Shown piece after piece: positions 34,862 through 47,937 of a stretch of 64,000 nucleotides of DNA. Source of the stretch: Myxococcales bacterium (lineage in GTDB: Bacteria; Myxococcota_A; Polyangia; Polyangiales; GCA-016699535); NCBI GenBank assembly GCA_016699535.1, contig CP064980.1:1-64000 (forward strand), in the 5' to 3' direction. The position numbers and the translations under genes are program-made. How positions within the stretch are numbered: position 1 is the stretch's first letter; each line of letters starts with the position of its first letter. The notes under the pieces are model-generated. The model saw nothing but the letters and a program-made list of their open reading frames with translations. It was not told the origin of the DNA and did not search any database.

Positions 34862-35145
34862 CGGTCGCTCCCGCCGGCTGCGGCGGCGTCGGCCGCGGGC
34901 ACGCAGGTGTGGCCGGTGACGCGCCCGTCCTCGGTCGTCTCATCGACGAACGCGCACACGAACGGTGCGCCGCTCTGCTCGCTCACGAGGTCGCAGTCGG
35001 CGAGCTCGTGGTACGAGCCGTCCGCGTCGCAGATCTCCGCGACGTTGCCCGAGCACCGCGTCGCGCCCAGCACGCAGTCGTCGATCGGACGGCAGTGCGC
35101 GAAGAAGCACGCAGCGAAGACCGAGGCGATGGCACAGCTCTTCAT
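34858..35145 (-). CDS. Cys-rich secreted protein, myxobacterial style
   Basis: 95 residues. A signal-peptide-like start (MKSCAIASVFAACFFAHC) leads into a Cys-rich body: CVLGATRCSGNVAEICDADG, then HELADCDL, PFVCAF and GHTCVPA. The C-x-G-x2-RC-x-G pattern is common in secreted proteins of myxobacteria. The end of the signal is not a canonical lipobox. It lies inside the head-neck operon as a likely moron. Function unknown. Confidence 0.58.
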   Translation of the reverse strand: MKSCAIASVFAACFFAHCRPIDDCVLGATRCSGNVAEICDADGSYHELADCDLVSEQSGAPFVCAFVDETTEDGRVTGHTCVPAADAAAAGGSDR

Positions 35146-35675
35146 GCGACGCTCCGTGCGGCAGGTCGGTCCTGGAAGGACACGAGGAGGAGGTTTCGGC
35201 TCGGGCGCCGCCGGTGGAGTCCGAACCCGATGGACCGCGCCTCGGTCACGTAGAGACCGGGCGGCGTGCGCACGGCCTGCACGAGCGCTCCGTCGAGCGC
35301 GTACAGCGCGCCAAGGCGGTCGCTCGGGCGAATGAGGGCATCGCCCGAGGCGGCGTCGACGAGGCCGAGCCGCTCGAGGTCCCTGAAGTGAAAGACCAGA
35401 TCGAAGCTCGACCTGGGCGTGTTTCCTGAGGTCGCCATACGCAGAGCTTCAAAAGCCTCCGGCTCCACCTGGCAGGGGACGCGGACCGGTGGGTGCTCGC
35501 GACGAAAGGGCTCCGCGACGCCATCGTCATCGGCGTCGACCAAGACCGGCTCCTTGAAGTCGGGGTCGTAGCCGCCCGCGAGCGCGCCGGCGCCGTCCGG
35601 ATCAACCGTCGCCATCGAGGCGGTGTCGAGCCGGTGCAGCTCGGCCAGGAACGGGAAGATGAGGCGGCCGCGCAT
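35142..35675 (-). CDS. Head-completion / neck hypothetical protein
   Basis: 177 residues. Its start, MRGRLIFPFLAELHRLDTAS, resembles short head-completion proteins that follow gp6-like connectors in Mu-like phages. The middle holds EPVLVDADDDGVAEPFR and IRPSDRLGALYALDG. It starts in a TGATG overlap with the connector-like gene and ends in an overlap with the Cys-rich gene. The assignment rests on order more than on motif. Confidence 0.6.
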   Translation of the reverse strand: MRGRLIFPFLAELHRLDTASMATVDPDGAGALAGGYDPDFKEPVLVDADDDGVAEPFRREHPPVRVPCQVEPEAFEALRMATSGNTPRSSFDLVFHFRDLERLGLVDAASGDALIRPSDRLGALYALDGALVQAVRTPPGLYVTEARSIGFGLHRRRPSRNLLLVSFQDRPAARSVA

Positions 35676-36313
35676 CACGCCGCTCCGAGCGGCGACGGCC
35701 TCACGTAGGGCGCGAGCAGCGCGTCGACCTCCGGGTCGCCGGTGAGCTGGCGAGCGGCCTGCTTCGCGGCGTCGAGCCGGTAGCTCTGGTCGCGCGTTCG
35801 CTCCTCGATGATGCGCCAACGACTGCGGGCCTCGAACGAGGCGTCGTCCGCCAGCGGCGCGAGACCTCGGAGGACGAGCAGCAGACAGGCGCGACGGATC
35901 GCGAGCGGCGTGCGGCCCTCGGGCGTGCCGTCGTCCTCGGTGAACCCCCAGAGCCCCTCGACGACGACGTTGCCACGGCCTCGGGGGAACACGCGGCAGT
36001 GGCGCAGCGTCAGGCGGGGCGCATCGAAGCCGGCCTGCACCGGGGCGCCAACGACCACGAGGTCCTCGAACGCCAGCGACAGCTCGCTGTCGCCGAGGGC
36101 GAGGCGATCCACGCGGATGGGCGGTACCGGCGGCTCCACGGACGGTGCCCCGCGACCGTCGAGCCGGTACGTGACGGTGCGTGGCTCGAAGAACCAGCCC
36201 GTCACGCGGTCGATGAGCCGCGTCGCCTCGTCGAGCAGCAGCTCGAGGCGTGCATCGCTCGCCGCGGCCGCCGCCACGCCCTCGGCGCGCAGGTCGGCGA
36301 CCGAGGCGTACAC
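35675..36313 (-). CDS. Head-tail connector-like protein
   Basis: 212 residues starting at GTG 36313 (VYASVADLRAEG). The helical N-terminal half (ARLELLLDEATRLIDRVTGW) and the later TPLAIRRACLLLVLRGLAPL fit gp6/gp15-type connector proteins that sit under the portal. It lies right after the capsid and fibre-like head genes, in standard order. The upstream gene ends two bases before its start. Confidence 0.62.
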   Translation of the reverse strand: MYASVADLRAEGVAAAAASDARLELLLDEATRLIDRVTGWFFEPRTVTYRLDGRGAPSVEPPVPPIRVDRLALGDSELSLAFEDLVVVGAPVQAGFDAPRLTLRHCRVFPRGRGNVVVEGLWGFTEDDGTPEGRTPLAIRRACLLLVLRGLAPLADDASFEARSRWRIIEERTRDQSYRLDAAKQAARQLTGDPEVDALLAPYVRPSPLGAA

Positions 36314-36314
36314 G

Positions 36315-36710
<396 letters not shown>

Positions 36711-36724
36711 AGGTTCTCCTCAGC

Positions 36725-37663
<939 letters not shown>

Positions 37664-37687
37664 GTCGCGGCTCCTTGAGACGGGGAA

Positions 37688-38534
37688 TCAGAGGTCGTGG
37701 AAGGAGACCGCCTTGTCGACGTTCTCCCGGTCCTTCGGCTTGTTGAGATCGAGCGGCCATCCCACGTCCTCGACGCTGGCCTTCGACACGTGCTCGGCTG
37801 GCGCGGCGCTGTTCGGCAGTCCGAACTGCTTCTCCACGCGGCCGAGGCGCTGCTGCTGTTCCTTCACGGTGTCCGAGAGCGCGCGGAACGAGTCGGCGAG
37901 CTTCGAGAGGCTCTCGGCGACAGGCGCGCCGGGCTCGGTGGGTGCGGTGGCGGTGGGGGCCTCGCGCTTCTCCGTCTTCGCCGGGGCGGTCTTGCCGGCG
38001 AGCTCGGCGAGACGCGAGAGCGCCTGCTTGGCTGCGGCGACGTCGCTCGCGAAGGTGCTCGTGCCAGCGGGCTTCGCGGGGTCTTCGGTCTTCGCGCGCG
38101 CCTGCACGTCGGCCGGCGCGTTCGGGTCGACGGCGTCGCTCGGAGCCGCGAAGCCGGTTCGCTCCAAGATCTGCTCGGCGGTGGCGCGCAGCTGCTCGGC
38201 GAGCAGCGAGGCGCAGGTCGTTGCTGTCGGCGCCCAGGGAGCCGAGCAGCTCGACGATGGCCGTGAGGCTCTCGAGCGCGGCCAGCGCGGCCCCGAGCGG
38301 CGAACCATCGGTTACCGTCCACGTTGCGTCTGCGGACGGCGTCATCGAGGCATCGGCGCCGTCCGTGGTGGCCTTCTCGGCCGGGGTGTTGTCGTCCATG
38401 GCGTCATCCCTCTTCACGATGAGAAAGCGGTGCTTGTTGGCGGCGCGGTCGACGAGGGAGACCTCCTCGACGACCATGTCGATGAGCCGGTGCACGCCGT
38501 CGGCGCCCTCGGCCTTGTTGATCCGGTTCGTCAT
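37688..38534 (-). CDS. Scaffold-like protein with one frameshift
   Basis: ATG 38534 opens the head segment RLIDMVVEEVSLVDRAANKH, found next to XkdF-type prohead proteases. The frame breaks near 38212, after GADSNDLR, and continues one frame over as LLAEQLRATAEQILERTGF to 37688. The corrected protein (~281 residues) is Ala/Glu/Lys-rich with a coiled-coil-like end, as scaffolds are. One extra c in CGCCTCG explains the break, most likely a sequencing error, though programmed +1 shifting is possible. It overlaps the fusion gene by ATGA and precedes the capsid gene. Confidence 0.7.
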
Positions 38535-40699
38535 GCGGCCTCCGTCTGCGGCTGGGCGTCAGGCGTCGCGGGCGGCGGTGCCGGCGCCGGTGCGGGCTCG
38601 GGGACCCGGCGCGCCGAGCCGCCGATCGAGAAGCCGGTGAGGTCGCCGCTCTTCACGCGGTCCCACAGCTCGTCGGAGAGCACGCGCACCGCGAGCATCC
38701 AGGTGCCCTTGCGCACGGTGAGCTCGCCGATCGTGAAGTCGGTGGGCGCGAGGTAGCTCTCGAGCACCTTCACCTGGTCGTTCACCCGGAGCCGGTGCAT
38801 CAGCCCGAGCCCGCCGAACTCCTCCATGAAGCGATGGGCGGCGGCGCGGATCTCCTCGGTCGAGTAGATGTCGCCCTGCGCGTCGACGACCTCGGGCTCC
38901 AGCACGATGCCGAGCACGTAACGCTCGTCGTTCGGATCGAGGCCCTTCACGAGCTGGGTCGTCTTGTCGAAGACCAGCGCGTCGAGGCTCGGATCGAGCG
39001 GCAGGTGCTCGCACTTGGCGACAAGCTCGAAGTCCTCGGCCTTGCGCACCGGGTAGTTGGCGACGAAGAGGCGCATCGCCTGCTTCACGCCGCCGCGGCC
39101 CGAAGCCTCGCGGACCTTGAGACGGAAGACGTGGCCGACCCGCTTGAAGGCCGCGACGTTCTCGGGCGTCGGGTTCAGGACCGCGATGAACTTGCCGCGC
39201 ACCTTCGAGAGCGCGTCGACGAACTGCTCGAGGTCGATGACGTTGTCCTTGTCGAACCACTCGCCCGGGTACGGCGGGTCGATGAAGAAGAACGTGTCGG
39301 GCGAGTCGTAGGCCTTGAGCGTCTTTCGGTAGTCCTGCCGAAGCACCGTGACGTCCTTCAGCCGCTCGGCGGCCTTCAGGTACTTCTCCGGGTTCGTTGT
39401 GGAGCCGAGGTGCTGCTGCGCCGGGTGCGTGCCGTCGGGGCGACAGTCGCGGGCGTGCGTGCGGACGAAGACGAGCTTGTAGAAGCGCGCGACGTCGTCC
39501 TTCGGCGCCATGTCGCGCGCCTTGAGGAAGCTCTCCTCGGTGACGGTCCACTCGAAGCGGCGCCGCAGCTCCTCGATGCGCTCGGGCGTCATCGCCTTGA
39601 TGCTCCGATGGAGGAACACGACGTCGTCGTCGAGGTCCGCGAGCACCTCCTTCTCGCTCGGCTCCTTCGCGTGCAGCACCGCCGCCGCGCCCGCGAAGGG
39701 CTCGACGTAGGTCTTGTGCGCCGGGATGAGCGGCACGATGCGCTTGGCGTAGTGGAACGAGCCGCCGAAGGTGCCGAAGGGCTGGGCCTTCTCGAGCTCG
39801 TCCGCGTCGGTCTCGACGACGCCGTCCCAGTCCTCGATGACGACGCTCTCGTCGAGCCCCTTGAGCGTGGGCTCGTAGTTCGCGACGAGCAGCTGCGTGA
39901 GCACCGACGAGCCGCCAACGCCGCGCATGGCGGCGATGGTGCGCGGGGTCCGGATCCGCTTCGTCCAGAAGCCGGAGTCCTTCACCATCGCGGGGAACTT
40001 CCCGCGGATGCCGTAGGTGATGAGGAACTTGCCCTTGAGCGACTTGAGGAGCTTGAAGAAGCGCTCCTCGTCGAAGTCCGACTCGCCGACGTCGACGTTG
40101 TAGCCGGGGTACGGCGGATCGAGGAAGAAGACCGTGTCCTTCGAGTCGTACTTGCGGACGACCTTCTCGTAGTCGCCGCCGTACACCTTCACGCGCTTCA
40201 GGCGCGGCGCGAACTGCTCGATGCGCTTGATGGTCTTGGCTTCGACTCCGACGACCGACGGGCTGAAGCTGCGCCCGCGCATCTTCCCGTAGGAGAAGTG
40301 CGTCAGGTACAGGAAGCGGTGCAGGCGCTCGACGTCGTCCTCGGGCTCGACATCGAGCAGCCCCTTGAACGTCTTCTCGTCGCCGGTCCACGGCAGCTTC
40401 TTCAACCGCTCGAGGTCGGCGGTCGTGAGCTTCTTGAGGAGCCGGTAGGCGTCGGCGATCTCCGGGTCAGCGTCGTTGATGACCTCGACGTCGGAGGGCT
40501 CCTTCGCGAACAGCACCGCGGCGCTGCCGGCGAAGGGCTCGACGTAGGTCTTGTGGGCGGGGAGCATCGCCACGAGCCGCTGCGCGATGCGCTTCTTGCC
40601 CGCGGGCGAGCCCCAGATGGTCTTCTCGACCGGCTCGCCCTGGCTCGCCGCGAGGACGCGACGGGCGTAAGCGATGGCCGCCTCGCGTCGGTCACGCAT
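38531..40699 (-). CDS. Two Dam-type DNA adenine methylase domains fused to XkdF-like prohead protease
   Basis: 722 residues. Domain 1 (about 25-290) has KTYVEPFAGSAAVLFAKEP and the catalytic FFLDPPYPGYN. Domain 2 (about 300-545) repeats this with KTYVEPFAGAAAVLHAKEP and FFIDPPYPGEW. Both are D12-class Dam-like N6-adenine methylases with a DPPY motif. Domain 3 (about 570-700), LVKGLDPNDERYVLGIVLEP, DIYSTEEIRAAAHRF and TGFSIGGSARRV, is the XkdF-type protease that processes the procapsid. The fusion is in one frame without a stop. A packaging-linked DNA methylation is possible; alternatively the methylases are released by self-cleavage. Confidence 0.82.
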   Translation of the reverse strand: MRDRREAAIAYARRVLAASQGEPVEKTIWGSPAGKKRIAQRLVAMLPAHKTYVEPFAGSAAVLFAKEPSDVEVINDADPEIADAYRLLKKLTTADLERLKKLPWTGDEKTFKGLLDVEPEDDVERLHRFLYLTHFSYGKMRGRSFSPSVVGVEAKTIKRIEQFAPRLKRVKVYGGDYEKVVRKYDSKDTVFFLDPPYPGYNVDVGESDFDEERFFKLLKSLKGKFLITYGIRGKFPAMVKDSGFWTKRIRTPRTIAAMRGVGGSSVLTQLLVANYEPTLKGLDESVVIEDWDGVVETDADELEKAQPFGTFGGSFHYAKRIVPLIPAHKTYVEPFAGAAAVLHAKEPSEKEVLADLDDDVVFLHRSIKAMTPERIEELRRRFEWTVTEESFLKARDMAPKDDVARFYKLVFVRTHARDCRPDGTHPAQQHLGSTTNPEKYLKAAERLKDVTVLRQDYRKTLKAYDSPDTFFFIDPPYPGEWFDKDNVIDLEQFVDALSKVRGKFIAVLNPTPENVAAFKRVGHVFRLKVREASGRGGVKQAMRLFVANYPVRKAEDFELVAKCEHLPLDPSLDALVFDKTTQLVKGLDPNDERYVLGIVLEPEVVDAQGDIYSTEEIRAAAHRFMEEFGGLGLMHRLRVNDQVKVLESYLAPTDFTIGELTVRKGTWMLAVRVLSDELWDRVKSGDLTGFSIGGSARRVPEPAPAPAPPPATPDAQPQTEAA

Positions 40700-40880
40700 C
40701 GCGCAGCGCCTCCGGGTCGGAGCCCCAGAGCGGGTCCTTCGTGGTGGGTGCGTTCAGGTCCCGCGGCCAGACCACGGGCTCGTCGCGCTTCTGCTCCCGC
40801 GACGGCGCGGACGGAGCCTTGCCGTTCCCCTGGTCCGGGGCGGGGCTCTCTGGCTCGCGCGGCTTCGCAGTCTCGGGCAT
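40692..40880 (-). CDS. Small disordered protein before the methylase-protease
   Basis: 62 residues, almost all Pro/Glu/Lys/Asp (MPETAKPREPESPAPDQGNG, WPRDLNAPTTKDPLWGSD). It has an ATG at 40880 with GGAGG 7 bases upstream and a class 2 motif just ahead. It overlaps the fusion gene start by a few bases. It may be a head accessory or a translational leader; no family recognised. Confidence 0.58.
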   Translation of the reverse strand: MPETAKPREPESPAPDQGNGKAPSAPSREQKRDEPVVWPRDLNAPTTKDPLWGSDPEALRDA

Positions 40881-40898
40881 GCGTCGACCTCCGCTGGG

Positions 40899-40930
40899 GG
40901 CAAAGCAGCCGCCCGGAGGAAGCGGGGACA
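40899..40930 (-). promoter_or_regulatory. Class 2 phage motif, before head-maturation genes
   Basis: Minus strand: TGTCCC, 20-base spacer, TTTGCC, then CCCAGCGGAGG, the ribosome site of ATG 40880. It separates the minor head gene from the head-maturation genes. Confidence 0.6.
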
Positions 40931-40935
40931 CGTGC

Positions 40936-42021
40936 TCACACGACCGCGAGCGTCGTGGTGCGACAGAGGCCGTGGTACGGCGGGAAGCCGATGCCGACCT
41001 CGCGAAGGGCGCCATCGGAGGCCAGCGCCCGGAAGTCGCCCCGATCATCGCGGGTGCCGAAGGCCGACCGGGTCACCTCGGCGAGCGGGGTCCGGCCGGC
41101 GCCGCCGTCGACGTAGAGCCGCGTCCGTCCGGTCTCGGGGTCGAGGCTCTCGCGCACCCACGGCAGCTCACGCTTGATGTCCTCAGGCTGCTCCAGCCGC
41201 TCGACCCGCTCGAAGCGCTGGAGGGCGTCGGCCACGGCGAAGCTCTTGCCGTGCAGGTAGCGGCAGATGTGCGTCGTGCGCTCGTCCAGCACCGCCTCGA
41301 TGACGTAGCGCTGGATGCCGGCCTCGGCGTAGCTGCTCATCTGGGCGAACGAGCGCCCCTGGCCCATGAACGAGCTCGCGACCACCTCCCAGTAGAACGG
41401 CGCCCTTTCGACGAGCGCCGCCCGAGCCGCACGCTCGAGGTCGGCCGCGATGTCGTCCCGTCCGAGACCCTGCTCGAGCCCGGCCGCGACGATCCTGCGT
41501 GCCTCCTCGCCGAGTCCCTCGACGCGGCGACCGTACTCGTCGCGCACGAAGTTGCCCTGAGAACTGACGACGTGGGTGACGACGCGCCGGTCGAGGGCGT
41601 TGAAGTCGGCGGCGATGGCCAGCCCCTGCTGTCGCCGGGCCTGCGTTCGAGTCGCCGCCACCACCGACTCGGCCGCGTCGCCGAGCGGCACCTGAATGCG
41701 CGCGGGGATGATGGCCGTCGCCCGGCCCGCGGCTGCAATCGCCTCGGAGACCAGCCGGCGCCTCTCGGCTGCGGTCGTGCGCGGCCAGTCGATGTCGAGG
41801 ACAGCCATCGCGTCGCGAACCGCGTCCACATCGGCGCGCCCGGTGGCCCGCCGCAGGCGGGCGGCGAGGAGCGCGACGGCGCGATCGAACCCGCCCGGTG
41901 TTCCGAGGTTGATCGCCTTCCCGAGCGGCAGCCGCAGGTAGTCGCCGAGCAGCTCGTCGGCGGCGATCCGGGCCTCATGCACGACCAGGAGCCGGTCAGC
42001 GGTAGCGGACGTTCCGCACAT
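40936..42021 (-). CDS. Minor head protein (Mu F / SPP1 gp7 family)
   Basis: 361 residues. The C-terminal half contains VLDERTTHICRYLHGKSF and ends GFPPYHGLCRTTTLAVV, the two metal/nucleotide-like motifs of SPP1 gp7/Mu gpF minor head proteins that help early DNA entry. The N-terminal half is helical. It follows the portal block and precedes scaffold and capsid genes, as in Mu. ATG 42021 overlaps the zinc-ribbon gene by 26 bases. Confidence 0.85.
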   Translation of the reverse strand: MCGTSATADRLLVVHEARIAADELLGDYLRLPLGKAINLGTPGGFDRAVALLAARLRRATGRADVDAVRDAMAVLDIDWPRTTAAERRRLVSEAIAAAGRATAIIPARIQVPLGDAAESVVAATRTQARRQQGLAIAADFNALDRRVVTHVVSSQGNFVRDEYGRRVEGLGEEARRIVAAGLEQGLGRDDIAADLERAARAALVERAPFYWEVVASSFMGQGRSFAQMSSYAEAGIQRYVIEAVLDERTTHICRYLHGKSFAVADALQRFERVERLEQPEDIKRELPWVRESLDPETGRTRLYVDGGAGRTPLAEVTRSAFGTRDDRGDFRALASDGALREVGIGFPPYHGLCRTTTLAVV

Positions 42022-42295
42022 CGGCGTCCTCCTCGAGCCGCAGCTCGCCGTGGCTCAGGTGCAGGAGCACCCGGCAGAAGGTGCAGCGCACCGCCCGCGA
42101 GAACGTGAGGTCGCCCGGGTCCGGCTCCTCGTCGATGTCGAGCCCCGCGTCACCGTTGAGCGCCGGGGTGACGAAGCCGCAGCGGGGACAACACACGTGG
42201 TAGCCGACAAGCAGACCGCCGCGGTCCTGCGGCACGCGCCGCACCTCGCCGCGCTCGAGCCGGCATGGGCGCTTGGTGGACGGCACGATCCTCAC
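41996..42295 (-). CDS. Zinc-ribbon protein
   Basis: 99 residues with two Cys pairs, HVCCPRCGF and VRCTFCRVLL, forming a likely zinc ribbon. GTG 42295 overlaps the previous stop (GTGA). An internal ATG is a weaker choice. Its C-terminus overlaps the minor head start. It may be a small regulatory or head-associated protein. Confidence 0.6.
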   Translation of the reverse strand: MRIVPSTKRPCRLERGEVRRVPQDRGGLLVGYHVCCPRCGFVTPALNGDAGLDIDEEPDPGDLTFSRAVRCTFCRVLLHLSHGELRLEEDADVRNVRYR

Positions 42296-42535
42296 AGCCC
42301 GCCTCCGACCACCAGCGGGCCTCGTCGGCGAGCGCGCACCTCGACCCCAGCCTCGCTCGGCGAGAACACGACCTCGTGGCTCGACGCGCAGCGGTCGCAG
42401 AGCGCGAAGACGAGGAGGCCGTTCCGCCAGAGCGTGGTCGTCTCGTCGAGAGCCGCGTGCCTCCGGCACATGCGGCACTCGATGACGCCGCGCTCGGCGT
42501 CGAGCTGCGCTTGCTGCACCCACGCCCGCTGCAGC

Positions 42536-42546
<11 letters not shown>
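42292..42546 (-). CDS. Second small zinc-ribbon protein
   Basis: 84 residues with the Cys pairs ECRMCRRH and FALCDRCASSH. ATG 42546 overlaps the portal stop by 11 bases, and its end overlaps the next zinc-ribbon gene (GTGA). It is related in pattern to its neighbour but not clearly duplicated. Role unknown; neighbours are portal and minor head protein. Confidence 0.6.
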
Positions 42547-44343
<1,797 letters not shown>

Positions 44344-44347
<4 letters not shown>

Positions 44348-44553
44348 CGGCCCGCCTCCGCGTAGGCGACGAGCCCAGTCGGCGTGAACGACACGGCGCG
44401 CGCCCGCTGGCCACGCTTCGCGAGGTGGTCATGCGCGGCGGCGAGCAGCCCGTCCTCGGTGCGCGCCTCGAGCTCGACCTCGGGGCCGGGCTCGGGCGGC
44501 GTGCCCGGGGGCTTGCCTGCTGGGATGACGAAGATCTTGAGGGTGCGCCGCAT
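44344..44553 (-). CDS. Small basic protein before portal
   Basis: 69 residues: MRRTLKIFVIPAGKPPGTPP with EPGPEVELEARTEDGLLAAA next. It looks like a short beta-alpha fold. It ends in a GTGA overlap with the portal. The long structured leader before it has no other frame, so this is the first gene of the head transcript. ATG 44553 is at the very end of a hairpin-rich segment. Confidence 0.58.
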
Positions 44554-44657
44554 GGTGGACTCCGCAAAACAGCGGAGGCGAGGCGCTTGGCCAGCCTGCG
44601 AGGAGGCAGTCCACCTGGGCACCGAGCAGCTGGACCGCGCGCCTCGCCTCCGGGGGA
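44554..44657. other. Structured leader with nested inverted repeats
   Basis: Noncoding. It contains a perfect 13-base inverted repeat GGAGGCGAGGCGC (44574-44586) / GCGCCTCGCCTCC (44639-44651), an 8-base pair GGTGGACT (44554-44561) / AGTCCACC (44608-44615), and a hairpin TCCGC/GCGGA (44561-44576). It follows the class 2 motif and precedes the small pre-portal gene, so a transcript from the motif would carry these structures as a leader. It might be a regulatory or packaging-associated RNA element. Confidence 0.5.
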
Positions 44658-44686
44658 AGCAAAGCGCCGCGCCTGGGGCGGGGACA
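44658..44686 (-). promoter_or_regulatory. Class 2 phage motif, before portal operon
   Basis: Minus strand: TGTCCC, a 17-base spacer, TTTGCT. The spacer is shorter and the last base differs from the other copies, so this is the weakest member. It lies ahead of the structured leader. Confidence 0.5.
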
Positions 44687-45085
44687 GCGCGGGTCGGTGG
44701 TGGGGGCAGCTGCGTGGCGCCGCCAAGGGCCGGCGCCGTCGGCGCGGAACGCGACGTCACGCATGCCCTGGACCGTCGAAGTCGCGGTAGAGCGGCGAAC
44801 ACTTACACGCGAGAGGCGGCTCGCGTGACTTCGTCGGCGCTCGACGCGCCCACTCCCGCCACCTCGAATGGCTTTGACGCTGCAGCTCGCGCGGGATGGC
44901 GTTCGCGTCCGCTTTGCGCACGGACGTCATGGACTTCGCGTTGCCCAGCCTGGGCCGGCCCAGCCAAGGCTCTCTGACAAGAACTCACCGGCCATGCCTG
45001 TTGCGTGGCCATCCCGTCGAGTAGAGGACGCAGGGGTCATCCGGCTATCCTGCATGTCTGGGCGGAAACGCTCAACGCTTCCGCT
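44687..45085. other. Noncoding gap between terminase and portal operon
   Basis: About 400 bases without a credible gene on either strand. It contains a hairpin CACGCGAG / CTCGCGTG (44806-44827, 6-base loop) closed further out by CGAAGTC / GACTTCG (44777-44833), and a perfect palindrome CTGGGCCGGCCCAG (44950-44963). No T-run follows them, so a classic terminator is not shown. They may stabilise or end the terminase transcript, or form a small RNA. Confidence 0.45.
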
Positions 45086-46515
45086 TCAGCCGATGACCCG
45101 CACGCCGATCTCTCCGGCCCTCGGCTTGTCGGCCTGCCGCTCCCGCTGACACGCGAGGGCGACCGCCCAGAACTTGTCGGCGTGCCCGCGGGCGTTGCGC
45201 TCGGCGTCGAAGCTGACCTTCCCCGAGGGCAGCACGCGGCGCTTGATGGCGTGGATCTGCGCGACGAGGTCGCGGTCGCGCGGCATCGTCACATCGCGCC
45301 GCTGGAGCAGGATCTTGAAGTCGGTCGCCCAGCGCTCCTTCGCCTCGTTGGTGAAGTTCTCGCCGATGACCTGGGGGAACTCGCGCGCGAGGTTCTCGGC
45401 GAGGTTCATGCCGATGCCACTGCGGTCGATCGAGAGCCGGGCGACGGGCAGCGTGCCGAGGAGGCGTCGCAGCTCGGCCTCCTGCTCCGCGAACGGCGTC
45501 CCCTCGAAGCTCTTGAGCATCCGGCACGTGAAGCGCCCCTCGATCTCCTCGAAGACGGCCAGCTCCGAGCGGTCGCGCGTGCGGCCCACGTCGAAGCCAG
45601 CGACGATGCGTCCTTCCGGTGCGCGCACGCTGGTCGGCTCGTCGCAGAGGACGAGGTCGTCGCTGGTGCACGGGAGGATCAGCTCGTAGGGGTAGAAGCT
45701 GTACGTCTCGTCGACGAAGCGCCCCTCGAACTCCTGCTGGAAGTCCTCGAGTGGCAGCGAGTCGAACTGCTCGATGAGCGTGGGCCGGCCGAACTTCGCG
45801 ACGCGCTCCTCGGTGGGCAGGTTCGGCGCGTCGTTCGCGGCAGCCCGCACGTCGGCGCAGAAGAACCGGCACAGCCACCACGGCACCAGCTGCCGGAGGT
45901 GGTGCGGGTACTTCCGCAGTTCCTCGTTCGCGATCTCCCAGAAGATGCCGCGGCGCCCGAGCGGCGTGCTGCAGCCGGTGAGCTGCCCGTTCGAGCGCAG
46001 GATGAGCGCCGTCGAGCCCCGGTACACCTCGCGGTCGTTCACATAGTGCGCGAGCTCGTCGAGGTAGACGTCGCCCTTCTTGCCGCGAGGCGCCTTCGAC
46101 GGATGCGAGAGGATGCGCGAGAGCCGCTTGTTCGTGCCGTTCGACTCGAAGGCCAGCTCCGTCTTCGAGTCGACGACGAGCCGCTTCTGGTAGGCGAGCG
46201 GCAGCTCCTCGTGGACCTGGCGCGCGACGAGGATCTTCTCCTTCGCGTCGTCGAGGTTGTAGCTGACGAAGACCGCCGTGTGCTTCTCGCGCAGGTGGCA
46301 GCGAGCGAGCGCTTCGAGCGCGAAGAGGAACGAGAAGCCGACCTGGCGGCTCTTCGTGACCCAGCGGAACCGGGAGCGGTTCTGCAGGAAGTTCAGCTGG
46401 TACTGCTCGAGCGCGATGGGCTCGTCGTCGTACGAGAGCAGGCCCTCGGCGAAGCCCCACTCGGTGCCGATCCAGTCCGCGAACTCCTCCTCGGTGCGCT
46501 TCACGATCCCGAGCG

Positions 46516-46519
<4 letters not shown>
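45086..46519 (-). CDS. Terminase large subunit (Mu gp28-like)
   Basis: 477 residues from ATG 46519, chosen because GGAGGGCGGC lies just upstream. A longer start at 46591 runs back over the class 1 motif. The ATPase half shows TKSRQVGFSFLFALEALAR as Walker A variant and GDVYLDELAHYVND as Walker B. The nuclease half has AGFDVGRTRDRSELAVFEE, ARLSIDRSGIGMNLAENLA and HADKFWAVALACQRERQ, the acidic residues of the RNase H-like fold. It packages DNA into the procapsid through the portal. Confidence 0.88.

Positions 46520-47933
<1,414 letters not shown>

Positions 47934-47937
<4 letters not shown>

Noticed and set aside
42170..42200. TGTCCCCG sequence resembling class 2
   Set aside because: It encodes the CCPRC residues of the zinc ribbon and lacks TTTGCC at 20-21 bases.
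44777..44833. Possible tRNA-like fold before the portal operon
   Set aside because: A GGTAGAGC-like stretch and hairpins are present, but acceptor, D and T arms cannot be arranged as a tRNA on either strand.
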